A DNA stretch of 31,403 bases from Lachnospiraceae bacterium (GTDB lineage Bacteria > Bacillota > Clostridia > Lachnospirales > Lachnospiraceae). A program made the translations under genes and the position numbers. The stretch is from positions 1-31,403 of the forward strand of contig VSND01000052.1 of the NCBI GenBank assembly GCA_009774145.1. The letters run 5' to 3'. A model generated the notes under the pieces. That model made no database searches. It was not told the origin of the DNA and saw only the letters and a list, made by a program, of their open reading frames with translations. Positions 7,705-16,042 of this stretch are shown piece after piece; the first letter of the stretch is position 1, and every line of letters starts with the position of its first letter.

Positions 7705-8673
7705 TCATTTATTCAGGCGATTCCAGAAGGTGCGCATTCTCAGGATGGCCCTGGGGACGTCGAGAGAGTAACGGGATTCCAGAATGACGGTACCGTCAAA
7801 ATGATGCTGCTGAAGACGGGTATAGATACGGGAGAAGTCCACGCTGCCATAACCGACATCGTGATAACAGCGCTGCATCGGGCCGGACTGCGGATATTCC
7901 GGGGAGATACTCCGATAATTATCTGTGGTATCTACATATCTGGTATCAGAGAAGATGACGCAGGAAATCCGGTCGGTGAGAGCGTCGATCAGAGCACAGC
8001 AGTCTGCTTCGGCGATCTGAATCTGGGCGGTGTCTGGTACGAAGTATACGTTATCCCGATCCGTAAGCTCCATAAAATTTTGGATGTTGCGGCCTCTGAG
8101 CAAAGTCCAGAAATCATTCTTTACACAGGTGCGGATTCCGGTGTCGGAACTCATGCGGCCGATTTGATTTACGCAGTCGGCAGCTTCTCTGAAAAACTGC
8201 TCCAGCTTCCGGTCATCTGCTCCTGTGGCCTGAATCAGAGGGCCGATGGCCGGAGTCGGCGAAACGATCAGAAAGGTTCCGCCCAGAGTCTTCAGAGCTT
8301 CACAAACATCTTTTGCATAGTCGTAGAACAGTTGAAAAAATTCGTTCATAGAAGTGCCGTTTTCAAACATGGTATCCATCATGCTCTGGCCGGAGATCAT
8401 CATGGAAGAAACGGATGAGATCCCGTGCTCTTTCAGAAAATCCCGATACTGCGGTACGCTTCCATACTGTGAGTTCAGGGCTCCGGTGCAGACCGGAGCG
8501 CCGTTACGGGCGTCATTGGGTGTGTCGGGTACCATGGAAAGTGCGATAGAATCAAAGCCGGCTGCGGCCGCCATATCGGTCACTTCATCCCAATACCACT
8601 TTGCGGCCCGCATAAATGCGCCAGGACCGCTGGTGCTGCGGTTTATCGTGTTAAAGCTGATTACGGTTTTCAT
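7705..8673 (-). CDS. xylose-isomerase-like TIM-barrel protein B, depleted active site
   Basis: A 322-residue paralogue of the following gene, same superfamily. Aligning it with protein A by the conserved DTAQ motif shows that both histidine positions are lost: A's His169 corresponds to Lys185 (CVKNDFW) and His224 to Ile240 (DRISCVIFSDT), while Asp214 and Glu299 remain. It therefore probably lacks the normal divalent metal site. The ATG at 8673 fits AAGGAGG 10 bases upstream better than the in-frame TTG at 8682, which is only two bases from it. Its tandem position suggests it may be a partner subunit of protein A or have a changed, metal-independent activity; both are inference. Confidence 0.82.
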   Translation of the reverse strand: MKTVISFNTINRSTSGPGAFMRAAKWYWDEVTDMAAAAGFDSIALSMVPDTPNDARNGAPVCTGALNSQYGSVPQYRDFLKEHGISSVSSMMISGQSMMDTMFENGTSMNEFFQLFYDYAKDVCEALKTLGGTFLIVSPTPAIGPLIQATGADDRKLEQFFREAADCVNQIGRMSSDTGIRTCVKNDFWTLLRGRNIQNFMELTDRDNVYFVPDTAQIQIAEADCCALIDALTDRISCVIFSDTRYVDTTDNYRSISPEYPQSGPMQRCYHDVGYGSVDFSRIYTRLQQHHFDGTVILESRYSLDVPRAILRMRTFWNRLNK

Positions 8674-8706
8674 ATGGATCAAACCTCCTTTGCAGGTCTT
8701 AAGCTA

Positions 8707-9699
8707 TCAGTTTTCTGTCTGGATTGCGCTGTCAAAAGCAATGTCGGAAGCGTCAAAGTTGTATTTTTTGATGTATTCGCAGGCTTCAGTCGCTCCATAG
8801 ACCCGGTCCATACCGGAATCTTCCCATTCTACTGAGATGGGGCCGGAGTAATTTCCTTGATTGAGAACTCTGCAGATGGCGTCAAAATCAACGTCTCCGT
8901 GTCCCGGTGAGACAAAATTCCATCCCCGTTCCACATCTCCGAAGGTAAGATGGGAACCAAGAACACCGGTTCTTCCATTCAGATTCATCTTCACGTCTTT
9001 GGCATGTACATGATAGACCCGGTCGATAAAGTCATGCAGGAAGGTTGCCGGGTCAATTCCCTGCCACAGCAGATGGGACGGATCAAAGTTGCAACCCAGA
9101 GTCTTCCGGTAATTGAATTCCTTCAGAAGTCTTTTATAAGAATAATAGTCGAAGGCGATTTCGCCGGGATGTACTTCCAGAGCGAACCGGACGTCGTTTC
9201 GGTCAAATTCATCAAAGATCGGAGACCAAACATCGACGATTTCTTTATAGCCTGCGTCGATCATTTCCTCGCTGGTCTGCGGGAAAGAATAAAAATACTT
9301 AAAGATCGGAGAACCCATGAAGCCGGTTACGATATGGATATCCATAAGTTTCGCTGCTCTGGCGCAGTAGATCATTTCTTCTTTGGCCCATGCGCGGATC
9401 TCATCGGGTTTTCCTGCAAGATTTGATGGTGCGAATCCGTCCAGCCGGGGATCGTACAGATCACAGACACACTGACTGGGAACATGTGTTGCCAGAGCAA
9501 CGGATGTAAGATGGTATTTTTTCAGGGTTTCCTTTACATAATGTATGTAGGACGGATCATTTACCGCTTTGCGGACGTCAAAGGTTCCCCATATGGCCAT
9601 CTCCAGTCCCTCATATCCCATCTGTTCGGCGAGTTTGCAGACCTCTTTCAGAGAAAGATCTGCCCATTGTGCGGTGCATAGCGTGATTGGTCTTGACAT
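8707..9699 (-). CDS. sugar phosphate isomerase/epimerase-type TIM-barrel protein C
   Basis: A 330-residue TIM-barrel enzyme and first gene of the leftward operon. All four ligands of the family's metal centre are visible: Glu175 (FALEVHPGE), Asp206 (NFDPSHL), His232 (YHVHAKD) and Glu291 (SVEWED). His177 and His209, often catalytic or substrate binding, are also present, so this is the member most likely to be an active isomerase or epimerase. A GGAGG stands 6 bases before the ATG. It resembles the large group containing E. coli YcjR, which works on 3-keto-glycosides beside Gfo/Idh/MocA enzymes, a setting similar to this one. Only distantly similar to proteins A and B. Confidence 0.87.
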   Translation of the reverse strand: MSRPITLCTAQWADLSLKEVCKLAEQMGYEGLEMAIWGTFDVRKAVNDPSYIHYVKETLKKYHLTSVALATHVPSQCVCDLYDPRLDGFAPSNLAGKPDEIRAWAKEEMIYCARAAKLMDIHIVTGFMGSPIFKYFYSFPQTSEEMIDAGYKEIVDVWSPIFDEFDRNDVRFALEVHPGEIAFDYYSYKRLLKEFNYRKTLGCNFDPSHLLWQGIDPATFLHDFIDRVYHVHAKDVKMNLNGRTGVLGSHLTFGDVERGWNFVSPGHGDVDFDAICRVLNQGNYSGPISVEWEDSGMDRVYGATEACEYIKKYNFDASDIAFDSAIQTEN

Positions 9700-9757
9700 T
9701 TTTTACCTCCATTTTCTTTTATTTGAAATATGATTCTTTATTGTGAAAAATGACGGA

Positions 9758-9783
9758 CGGTCTGTTTAAAGACCGGTCTGTTT
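9758..9783. promoter_or_regulatory. operator-like palindrome with direct repeats in the leftward leader
   Basis: CGGTCT (9758-9763) and AGACCG (9770-9775) form an inverted repeat, AGACCGGTCT (9770-9779) is a perfect palindrome, and CGGTCTGTTT occurs twice (9758-9767, 9774-9783). The block lies just downstream of the leftward -10 box, where a bound repressor would block transcription. No hairpin-plus-T-run reading fits any transcript arriving from the left. Confidence 0.55.
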
Positions 9784-9797
9784 TTTCATCTACAGCT

Positions 9798-9826
9798 AAC
9801 ATAACGCAAAGAAACGAGTTTGTCAA
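9798..9826 (-). promoter_or_regulatory. promoter of the leftward catabolic operon
   Basis: On the minus strand a perfect TTGACA (9826-9821) is followed after 17 bases by TATGTT (9803-9798), giving a start of transcription near 9790 and a leader of about 90 bases before protein C. Confidence 0.65.
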
Positions 9827-9865
9827 TAACATTTTTAAAATATTTAAAAAAGTAATAAAAAAATA

Positions 9866-9894
9866 TTGACAAAAAGAAAAATAGCATGTATAGT
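9866..9894 (+). promoter_or_regulatory. promoter of the rightward catabolic operon
   Basis: TTGACA (9866-9871), a 17-base spacer and TATAGT (9889-9894) form a near-consensus sigma-A promoter. The leader from about 9901 to the ATG at 10042 is about 140 bases, with no strong hairpin. The two divergent -35 boxes are 39 bases apart, so a single regulator could act on both. Confidence 0.8.
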
Positions 9895-10041
9895 GGTCAT
9901 ATCGACGAGGAGAGGACAGCAATCATCAAATGTAATAAACAATATGTACAAAATAAAAAGAGAGATTGTTAAATCTGCCCATCGAGTACAAATGCGATGC
10001 TTTAAAAAAAGAAGTCCAACAAATCTAAGGAGGAACAGGGA

Positions 10042-11316
10042 ATGAAAAAAAGGAAAGAGAAACTGATCGCGATCGGACTGGCAGCGGTAATCGCAGCGGC
10101 AGGAACAGCCTGCGGACAGACGGAAAGCGCTCCGGCAGAACAGTCCGCATCGTCGGCAGACGATATGGAAACAGTGGCAGAGCAGCCTGCGTCAGCGGCT
10201 GAGAATACGGAAACATCCAGAAGCGTCGGAGGAAGGATCATAGGGATCAACAACTGGTATACAGGAGTGTATGCGCTGGACATTCTGGTGAACAATGCCA
10301 GCTATGCGGCAGAGACCAATGGCGATACCTGTCAGGAATATAATGATGAGGCGAATGCGGAGAAGCTGATCTCCAATCTGGAAAATATGGTTTCATCCGG
10401 AGTCGACGGGATCATGTGGATGGGAATGTTTGAAAACAGCCTGGCCGTCGGTCCGTCCATCGCCGAGAATGCAAAAATTCCGTTTGCTCTGTATGACAAG
10501 ATCTCCACAAATGAGGAAGTGAAACAGAGGACCAGAGAAATGGAATATTTTGCAGGAGGAGTTACCTGCGACAATTATGAAGCCGGGGCGTCCATGGCGG
10601 AAGCAGCGATCAGTGACGGCTGTACAAAGGCGCTTCTGGCCGGCGCGGAGATCGGAGATCCCAATACAGACGCCCGTATGGCAGGATTTACGGAGACTTT
10701 TGAGAATGCGGGAGGCAAGGTGTTGTCGGTTACCCGTGTATCCAGCGGAGAAGCAAACGGTCCCCAGCAGGCATGTGACAATATGATCGCAGCCTATCCG
10801 GATGCGGACTGTATGTATGGATCCGGTCAGGACTATACACTGGCGGCTTTGAATGTCGCGGCGAAGCAGGAGGCGGGCAGTATCCGGGTATATGGCACAG
10901 ATATGGGTCCGATGCTTTTGGAGTATATGGAAAGTGGAGCGCTTTCCGCCTGCTGTGGCGCCAACTGGACCAACAGTCTCTATGCGGGCATCATGCTGGA
11001 AAATGCACTGGATGGAAAGAAGATGCTGGCGGAAGACGGACTTCCGGCAATTATAGAAGATGCGAAATTCATCTCGGTTCCCGGTTCCTGTTCAGAATTG
11101 TATGAGAGATTTTTTGTTAATGAAAATCCATATGAGAAGGAGGAGATCGAAGCTTTGCTGTACAGCCATAATCCGGATGTGGAACTGGCGGATCTGGAAG
11201 AGGTGGTGCAGGCATTTTCCTTTGAAGAACGTATGGCGGCGAAGCTGAGGGCAGGAAAAGTAACGGAAGAGGAATTGAAAGAAGCAGGCGTGGACGTCAG
11301 CGCTTATATGGAGTGA
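10042..11316 (+). CDS. sugar ABC transporter substrate-binding lipoprotein
   Basis: A 424-residue extracellular binding protein of the periplasmic-binding-protein type 1 group. A charged N-terminus and hydrophobic stretch (MKKRKEKLIA, then to residue 22) end in AGTAC, with Cys24 as the probable lipidated residue although the -3 position is Gly rather than Leu. A Ser/Ala/Glu-rich linker covers about 25-62, then the two-lobed binding domain to about 360. It is some 100 residues longer than RbsB, the extra being the linker and a helical C-terminal tail. AAGGAGG lies 7 bases before the ATG. First gene of the rightward operon; with the next three genes it makes a complete importer. Ligand unknown, probably a monosaccharide or small glycoside. 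Confidence 0.85.
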   Translation: MKKRKEKLIAIGLAAVIAAAGTACGQTESAPAEQSASSADDMETVAEQPASAAENTETSRSVGGRIIGINNWYTGVYALDILVNNASYAAETNGDTCQEYNDEANAEKLISNLENMVSSGVDGIMWMGMFENSLAVGPSIAENAKIPFALYDKISTNEEVKQRTREMEYFAGGVTCDNYEAGASMAEAAISDGCTKALLAGAEIGDPNTDARMAGFTETFENAGGKVLSVTRVSSGEANGPQQACDNMIAAYPDADCMYGSGQDYTLAALNVAAKQEAGSIRVYGTDMGPMLLEYMESGALSACCGANWTNSLYAGIMLENALDGKKMLAEDGLPAIIEDAKFISVPGSCSELYERFFVNENPYEKEEIEALLYSHNPDVELADLEEVVQAFSFEERMAAKLRAGKVTEEELKEAGVDVSAYME

Positions 11317-11339
11317 CGGAATTTTAAAGGAGAGTGAAA

Positions 11340-12335
11340 ATGAAGAAAAGGACAGGTATGGACTGGTATTCGCCGGAATCCAATATGAAAAGGATTGTGG
11401 ATGCGTGTATATTTCCAGTGGGACTTGCGGTTATATATGTTATTTTTGATCTGATCCTGGGCGGTAGTGTACTGCTGAATCTAAATGCATTTTTGACTCT
11501 GATCTCGCATACGACGATTCAGGCGTTTATCGGATGGGGACTGGTGTTTATTTTTTCAGGCGGACCTGATTTTTCCATTGCAGGCGCTTTTGTGATTGCG
11601 GCAAATGTGGCGGCGGCCTCTGTTGTAGAATGGGGGATGGGCTATATTGGAATTTTCTTTTTCTCAATTGCGGTAACAGTTATTCTGCAGCTTGTCTCTA
11701 CGTTTGTGAGGCTGAAATGCAAACTGCCCACGTGGGTCAGCGGGTTGGGTATGCTGATGATCTATGAAGCGGCAGGCTCTGTCTATACTTCTTCCAGATC
11801 GGCCAGAGGCCTTACCAATATCACTCTGGGTGCGGACCAGTGCCGCGCCTTGGGCACCCATCCGATTCCGCTGCTTTTCCTGATTGCAGGAGCGGTGATC
11901 ATGTATCTGGTTTTCTCCAGAACGAAGATAGGGATCGATTACCGTGCGGTGTCCAGCAATGCGCGGGTGGCAGGCTATATGGGAATATCGAGAAATCGGA
12001 CGGAGTATATTGCGGCGGCAGTGGGGGCTGTATCTGTAGGGATTGCCGTGGCGCTGACGATCAGTTCCAATGCCAAAGTGGATACCTATACCGGTCTGGG
12101 AAGCGTGGCGGTGATCGGAAAGGCACTGGCCACCTGGCTGCTGGCGGGAGCCATGGAAAAGCGGCTGAGCAAGCCGGTCTGTATTTTGCTGGGAGCGTTT
12201 TTCACCGCATTTTTGTTTAATGTAATGACACGAATGGATATTCCGTCCGGGACCTGGCAGGATGTCGCCAATGCGGTCTTTATTCTGGTATTTGGTATGT
12301 TGTCCTTTGCCGGTACGAAGGAGGTCGTGAAATAA
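11340..12335 (+). CDS. sugar ABC transporter permease 1
   Basis: A 331-residue integral membrane protein of the branched-chain/ribose-type permease family (BPD_transp_2), with about 9-10 hydrophobic segments. GWGLVFIFSGGPDFSIAGAF corresponds to the family's early glycine-rich membrane motif that starts the transmembrane core, and a cytoplasmic segment near VSSNARVAGYMGIS is the usual ATPase contact loop. The ATG at 11340 is 7 bases after GGAG; the GTG two codons earlier overlaps that site. Its stop shares one base with the ATPase start. Two different permeases around one ATPase suggests a heterodimeric channel, as in Lsr and xylose-type systems. Confidence 0.85.
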   Translation: MKKRTGMDWYSPESNMKRIVDACIFPVGLAVIYVIFDLILGGSVLLNLNAFLTLISHTTIQAFIGWGLVFIFSGGPDFSIAGAFVIAANVAAASVVEWGMGYIGIFFFSIAVTVILQLVSTFVRLKCKLPTWVSGLGMLMIYEAAGSVYTSSRSARGLTNITLGADQCRALGTHPIPLLFLIAGAVIMYLVFSRTKIGIDYRAVSSNARVAGYMGISRNRTEYIAAAVGAVSVGIAVALTISSNAKVDTYTGLGSVAVIGKALATWLLAGAMEKRLSKPVCILLGAFFTAFLFNVMTRMDIPSGTWQDVANAVFILVFGMLSFAGTKEVVK

Positions 12336-13837
12336 TGGGAGAATGTATACTGAAGGTCAGCGGTTTATGCAAGACATTTGGGATCACGAAGGCAAATGAC
12401 GATGTTTCTCTGAAACTGGAGCCGGGGAAGGTACATGCTTTGGCAGGGGAGAATGGTTCCGGAAAATCTACGCTGATCTCCCAGATCGTGGGAATTCAGA
12501 CACCGGATTCCGGTGAAATGGAACTGGCCGGGAAACCGTATACGCCCGTGTCTCCTATTGACGCCAGGGAGCAGGGGATCGGCTTTGTGGTGCAGGAGCT
12601 GGGACTGATCGATGATTTTGACGCGGCAATGAATATGTTTGTGGGAAATGTGGGTCCTTTTACTTCCAGAGGCATGATTTCCATAAAAAAGATGCGGGAG
12701 GCGGCCAGACGGGAACTGCAGAGATGGAATTTTAAAGAGGTTCCGATGCATACAAAAGCGGTGAATCTTTCGATCGAAAAACGTAAGATCATCGAAATTA
12801 CAAAAGCACTGTCCACCAACCCGAAGATTCTGATTTTGGATGAGACAACGCAGGCGCTTTCTCATGATACAAAAAACCGTCTGTATGAGATCATTGAGGA
12901 GATGAAAAAGGAAGGGACAGCTGTCCTGATGGTCACGCATGATCTGGATGAAATGTGCGAACTGGCAGATCAGATCACGGTTTTGCGGGACGGAAAGAGC
13001 ATTGTGACGCTGGAGAAGCCTGAGATCAGTGTGGACCGGGTACGCCAGCTCATGGTGGGACGTGCGATCGAAGGAAATTACTATCGGACAGACTGGGAGT
13101 GTATTTACGATGATGAAGTCCTTCTCCGGGCGGAACATATCAGCGATGGACCGTTTTATCAGGACGTATCTTTTGAACTGCACAAAGGCGAGATCCTGGG
13201 CTTCTGCGGATTAAGCGATGCTGGGATTCATGAGATCGGGAAAGCGGTATTTGCGCTGCAGCCACCCAGACAGGGGAAGGTGATCGTAAACCGCAGCGGC
13301 CGAGTATTGAGACAGCCGTTGGACGCTACCAGAAATAAGATCGCTTATGTTCCGAAGGATCGGGACAGCGAGGCGCTTCTGATGGAGGCTTCCATCAGGG
13401 ACAATATTTATATGCCATCTCTTCAGGAGATCGAGGGAAAAGGATTTTTCATCAGTCCGTCCAAATGTACGGCACTTGCTGAGGAAGCAAGGCAGAAGCT
13501 GAATATCAAATGTACCAATGTCAAACAGATCGTCAGTGCACTTAGCGGGGGCAACAAACAGAAGGTAAATCTTGGACGTTGGCTGGTGAAAGATCTGGAT
13601 ATCCTTGTGCTGGACTGTCCGACGCGCGGTGTGGATGTGGGGGTAAAGGCGTATATCTACCAGTTGATGAAAGAAATGAAACAGAAAGGGCTTTCCATGA
13701 TCCTGATTTCGGATGAGCTGACAGAGGTACTGGGTATGTCCGATCGTATTGCGGTCATGAAAGAAGGAAAACTGGTAACGGTCATGAAGCGTTCGGAGCA
13801 TCCGACAGAAAGTAAAGTAGTGGAGGTGATGATCTGA
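12335..13837 (+). CDS. double-domain sugar ABC transporter ATPase (RbsA/MglA/XylG type)
   Basis: A 500-residue protein with two fused nucleotide-binding domains, the normal architecture and length for monosaccharide importers. Domain 1 has Walker A GENGSGKST (38-46), an atypical signature LSIEKRK (145-151), Walker B LILDE with Glu170 followed by TT instead of PT, and switch His202. Domain 2 has the usual degenerate Walker A region, a canonical signature LSGGNKQK (403-410), but Walker B reads VLDCPTRG: the glutamate normally at 428 is Cys. Thus hydrolysis probably occurs only in a composite site relying on Glu170. Overlaps its neighbours by one base on both sides (TAATG and TGATG), indicating translational coupling. 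Confidence 0.92.
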   Translation: MGECILKVSGLCKTFGITKANDDVSLKLEPGKVHALAGENGSGKSTLISQIVGIQTPDSGEMELAGKPYTPVSPIDAREQGIGFVVQELGLIDDFDAAMNMFVGNVGPFTSRGMISIKKMREAARRELQRWNFKEVPMHTKAVNLSIEKRKIIEITKALSTNPKILILDETTQALSHDTKNRLYEIIEEMKKEGTAVLMVTHDLDEMCELADQITVLRDGKSIVTLEKPEISVDRVRQLMVGRAIEGNYYRTDWECIYDDEVLLRAEHISDGPFYQDVSFELHKGEILGFCGLSDAGIHEIGKAVFALQPPRQGKVIVNRSGRVLRQPLDATRNKIAYVPKDRDSEALLMEASIRDNIYMPSLQEIEGKGFFISPSKCTALAEEARQKLNIKCTNVKQIVSALSGGNKQKVNLGRWLVKDLDILVLDCPTRGVDVGVKAYIYQLMKEMKQKGLSMILISDELTEVLGMSDRIAVMKEGKLVTVMKRSEHPTESKVVEVMI

Positions 13838-14814
13838 TGAAACAGAGAAGACTTTCTTTGATCAATATGCTTCCGGCATATACGTTGTGCCTGGTCGTAT
13901 TGTTTTTTTCGGTATTGAGCCGCGGTAAAATTCTTGCGCCGAATAATCTGAGCTCGGTTATCGATCAGTCGCTGACGGTTATGGTAGGCGGGATGGGAAT
14001 GATCTTCGTCCTCTGCCATGGTGGGATCGACCTGGCCATTGGCTCTCTGGCTTGCCTCGCTTCCTTTATGGCGGCAATCTATGCGATGCCCTATGGGATC
14101 GTTCCGGTATTTCTGGCGGCGATTCTGACAGGAGTCGCCAGCGGCGGAATTACGGGGATCATCGCCGCCAGATTTAAAGTGCCTTCTTTTATGGTAACCG
14201 TCGCCCTTCAGACGGGACTCAGGGGGATCGCGAATTATCTCTCGACCACCAGCGGTATTCTGCTGATCTCACCGGAGCTTCAGACTTTTGACAAAATACA
14301 GGTGAAGGTTCCTTTTGTTATCGGGCTGATGGTGCTGATGTGGTATGTTTTTGAATACACGAGACTTGGCAAATATTCAAAGGCAATCGGTGAAAATGAA
14401 TTATGCAGCAAAATATCAGGAGTCAACGTGACCAGAGTCAAGATCTGCGACTTTGTGATCTGCGGCGCTATAGCAGGGATTGCCGGAGTTCTGATGATGA
14501 CGCGTACGGGAGGAGCCAGCAATATGCTGGGGAAAGGCTTTGAACTCCGGGTGATCATGGCTCTGTTTTTGGGAAGCGTTCCGGTGGTGGGAGGCATGGA
14601 CTCAAAAATGTTCAAGGTAATAATCGGCGCTCTGACAGTGATCGTTCTTGAAAACGGACTGTCGGTGTCAGGCATCAGCGGCGGCTTGTATCAGTTGATC
14701 GAGGGCGTCATGATGATCCTGATGTGCGTGCTGACAGCTTATGCGAAGAAAAAAGCATTTCTTCGGGACGAAAAGGAGATGCTTAAGCTGGATGAGATAC
14801 GGTCGGAAAACTGA
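13837..14814 (+). CDS. sugar ABC transporter permease 2
   Basis: A 325-residue permease of the RbsC type with about 9-10 membrane helices. The motif GMGMIFVLCHGGIDLAIGSL matches the family's conserved GGIDLSVG box almost exactly, unlike permease 1, where it has diverged. The ATPase contact loop is near AIGENELCSKISGVN. Starts on the last base of the ATPase stop codon. It probably pairs with permease 1 to form the membrane channel. Confidence 0.9.
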   Translation: MKQRRLSLINMLPAYTLCLVVLFFSVLSRGKILAPNNLSSVIDQSLTVMVGGMGMIFVLCHGGIDLAIGSLACLASFMAAIYAMPYGIVPVFLAAILTGVASGGITGIIAARFKVPSFMVTVALQTGLRGIANYLSTTSGILLISPELQTFDKIQVKVPFVIGLMVLMWYVFEYTRLGKYSKAIGENELCSKISGVNVTRVKICDFVICGAIAGIAGVLMMTRTGGASNMLGKGFELRVIMALFLGSVPVVGGMDSKMFKVIIGALTVIVLENGLSVSGISGGLYQLIEGVMMILMCVLTAYAKKKAFLRDEKEMLKLDEIRSEN

Positions 14815-14847
14815 AAAGCGGCCGGGAAACAGGGAAAGGAGAAAAAA

Positions 14848-15996
14848 ATGAGAAACAGACTGCGTTATGGTATGGTAGGGGGCGGAAAAGGAGCTTTTAT
14901 CGGAGCGGTGCACCGAAGAGCGATTGCATTGGAAGAGACAGCGGAGCTGACGGCAGGCTGCTTCAGTTCGCGGGAAGAAGTCAACAAAGAGACCGGCAGG
15001 TTTTACGGCGTGGCAGAAGACCGGATCTACAGCAGCTATGCGGAGATGGCGCAGAAAGAGGCGGCCAGAGAAGACGGTATCGATTTTGTCAGCATTGTGA
15101 CTCCGAATCATACGCATTATGAGGTGGCAAAAGCATTTCTGGAGGCCGGCATTCATGTGGCATGTGAGAAACCGTTATGCTTTACCATAGAACAGGGCCT
15201 GGAGCTTGAGAAACTGGCAGAGAAAAATGGTCTGCTCTTTGCAGTGACTTATACATATACAGGCTACAGTATGGTAAAACTGGCCAGAGAATTGATAGAA
15301 AAGGGAGAGATCGGGGAGATCGTCAACGTAAATGCAGAGTATCTGCAGGAATGGCTGATTGATGAGATCGGCGGCGGAGCTCAGACGACAACCAAGCTGT
15401 CTGTATGGAGGACGGACCCGGAGAAGTCGGGCATTTCCAACTGTGTGGGAGACATCGGAACTCATATTGAAGATACGGTTGCCTATATGACCGGCATGCA
15501 TCCCCGAAGGGTTGCTGCGGTCCTTGACAATTACGGCATGGAGCTGGAGCTGAATGCCAATATTCTGGTGGAATATGAAAACGGCGCCCATGGCGTATAC
15601 AGTTGTTCCCAGGTATGTGCAGGGCATTTAAACGGTCTTGTGATCCGTATTTTCGGAAGCAAAGGTGCAATCGAATGGGTACAGGAGGCACCGGATCGGC
15701 TGTTGGTGACAAAGAAAGGAGAGGCGCAACAGATCTACTGCCGAGGAACCGGGTATGTGTCTGGGAGAGCCAGCGAGACAAATCATATTCCGTCCGGACA
15801 TCCGGAGGGTCTGACTTATGCGTTTGCCAATATTTACCACAGCTTTATGAGTGCGGTGTGCAAAACGATTAATGGGGAAGCGCTGGAGAAGGAAGATCGG
15901 GACTATCCGAATATTCATGACGGGATACAGGGCGTACGCTTTGTAAAGGCAGTGATTGACAGCGGCAGTATGGATTCCTCCTGGACAGAAGTGTGA
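14848..15996 (+). CDS. Gfo/Idh/MocA-family oxidoreductase (rightward operon)
   Basis: A 382-residue NAD(P)-dependent sugar dehydrogenase. The Rossmann motif is GMVGGGKGAF (8-17), followed by IGAVHR, the EKP motif is at 107-109, and the catalytic pair of the C-terminal domain is complete in GDIGTHIED (Asp202, His206), unlike the leftward homologue, where the histidine is tyrosine. AAAGGAG precedes the ATG by 7 bases. It belongs to a different subgroup from the leftward enzyme, so the two probably act on different intermediates or in opposite directions, for example oxidising a ring hydroxyl before bond cleavage and reducing the ketone after it. Confidence 0.88.
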   Translation: MRNRLRYGMVGGGKGAFIGAVHRRAIALEETAELTAGCFSSREEVNKETGRFYGVAEDRIYSSYAEMAQKEAAREDGIDFVSIVTPNHTHYEVAKAFLEAGIHVACEKPLCFTIEQGLELEKLAEKNGLLFAVTYTYTGYSMVKLARELIEKGEIGEIVNVNAEYLQEWLIDEIGGGAQTTTKLSVWRTDPEKSGISNCVGDIGTHIEDTVAYMTGMHPRRVAAVLDNYGMELELNANILVEYENGAHGVYSCSQVCAGHLNGLVIRIFGSKGAIEWVQEAPDRLLVTKKGEAQQIYCRGTGYVSGRASETNHIPSGHPEGLTYAFANIYHSFMSAVCKTINGEALEKEDRDYPNIHDGIQGVRFVKAVIDSGSMDSSWTEV

Positions 15997-16042
15997 TCGC
16001 AAACCGGTTTGCTCAGACAGGAATAAGAAGGAGGATAAATGG

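Noticed and set aside
6762..8673. Identification of the TIM-barrel pair as the known C-glycoside deglycosidase (alpha/beta) complex
   Set aside because: The small DUF6379-type beta subunit of that complex is not present, and the second gene here is another TIM barrel.
9992..10045. 17-codon leader ORF ending on the start codon of the solute-binding protein gene
   Set aside because: It has no ribosome binding site and its coding sequence includes the binding site of the real gene; an overlap of this length arises easily by chance.
12365..13801. Minus-strand open frames opposite the ABC ATPase gene
   Set aside because: The plus strand has complete Walker and signature motifs; the antisense frames are Arg/His/Phe-rich shadows.
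15956..16042. 29-codon upstream extension of the iron alcohol dehydrogenase
   Set aside because: It overlaps the end of the preceding dehydrogenase gene, while AAGGAGG is well placed for the ATG at 16043.
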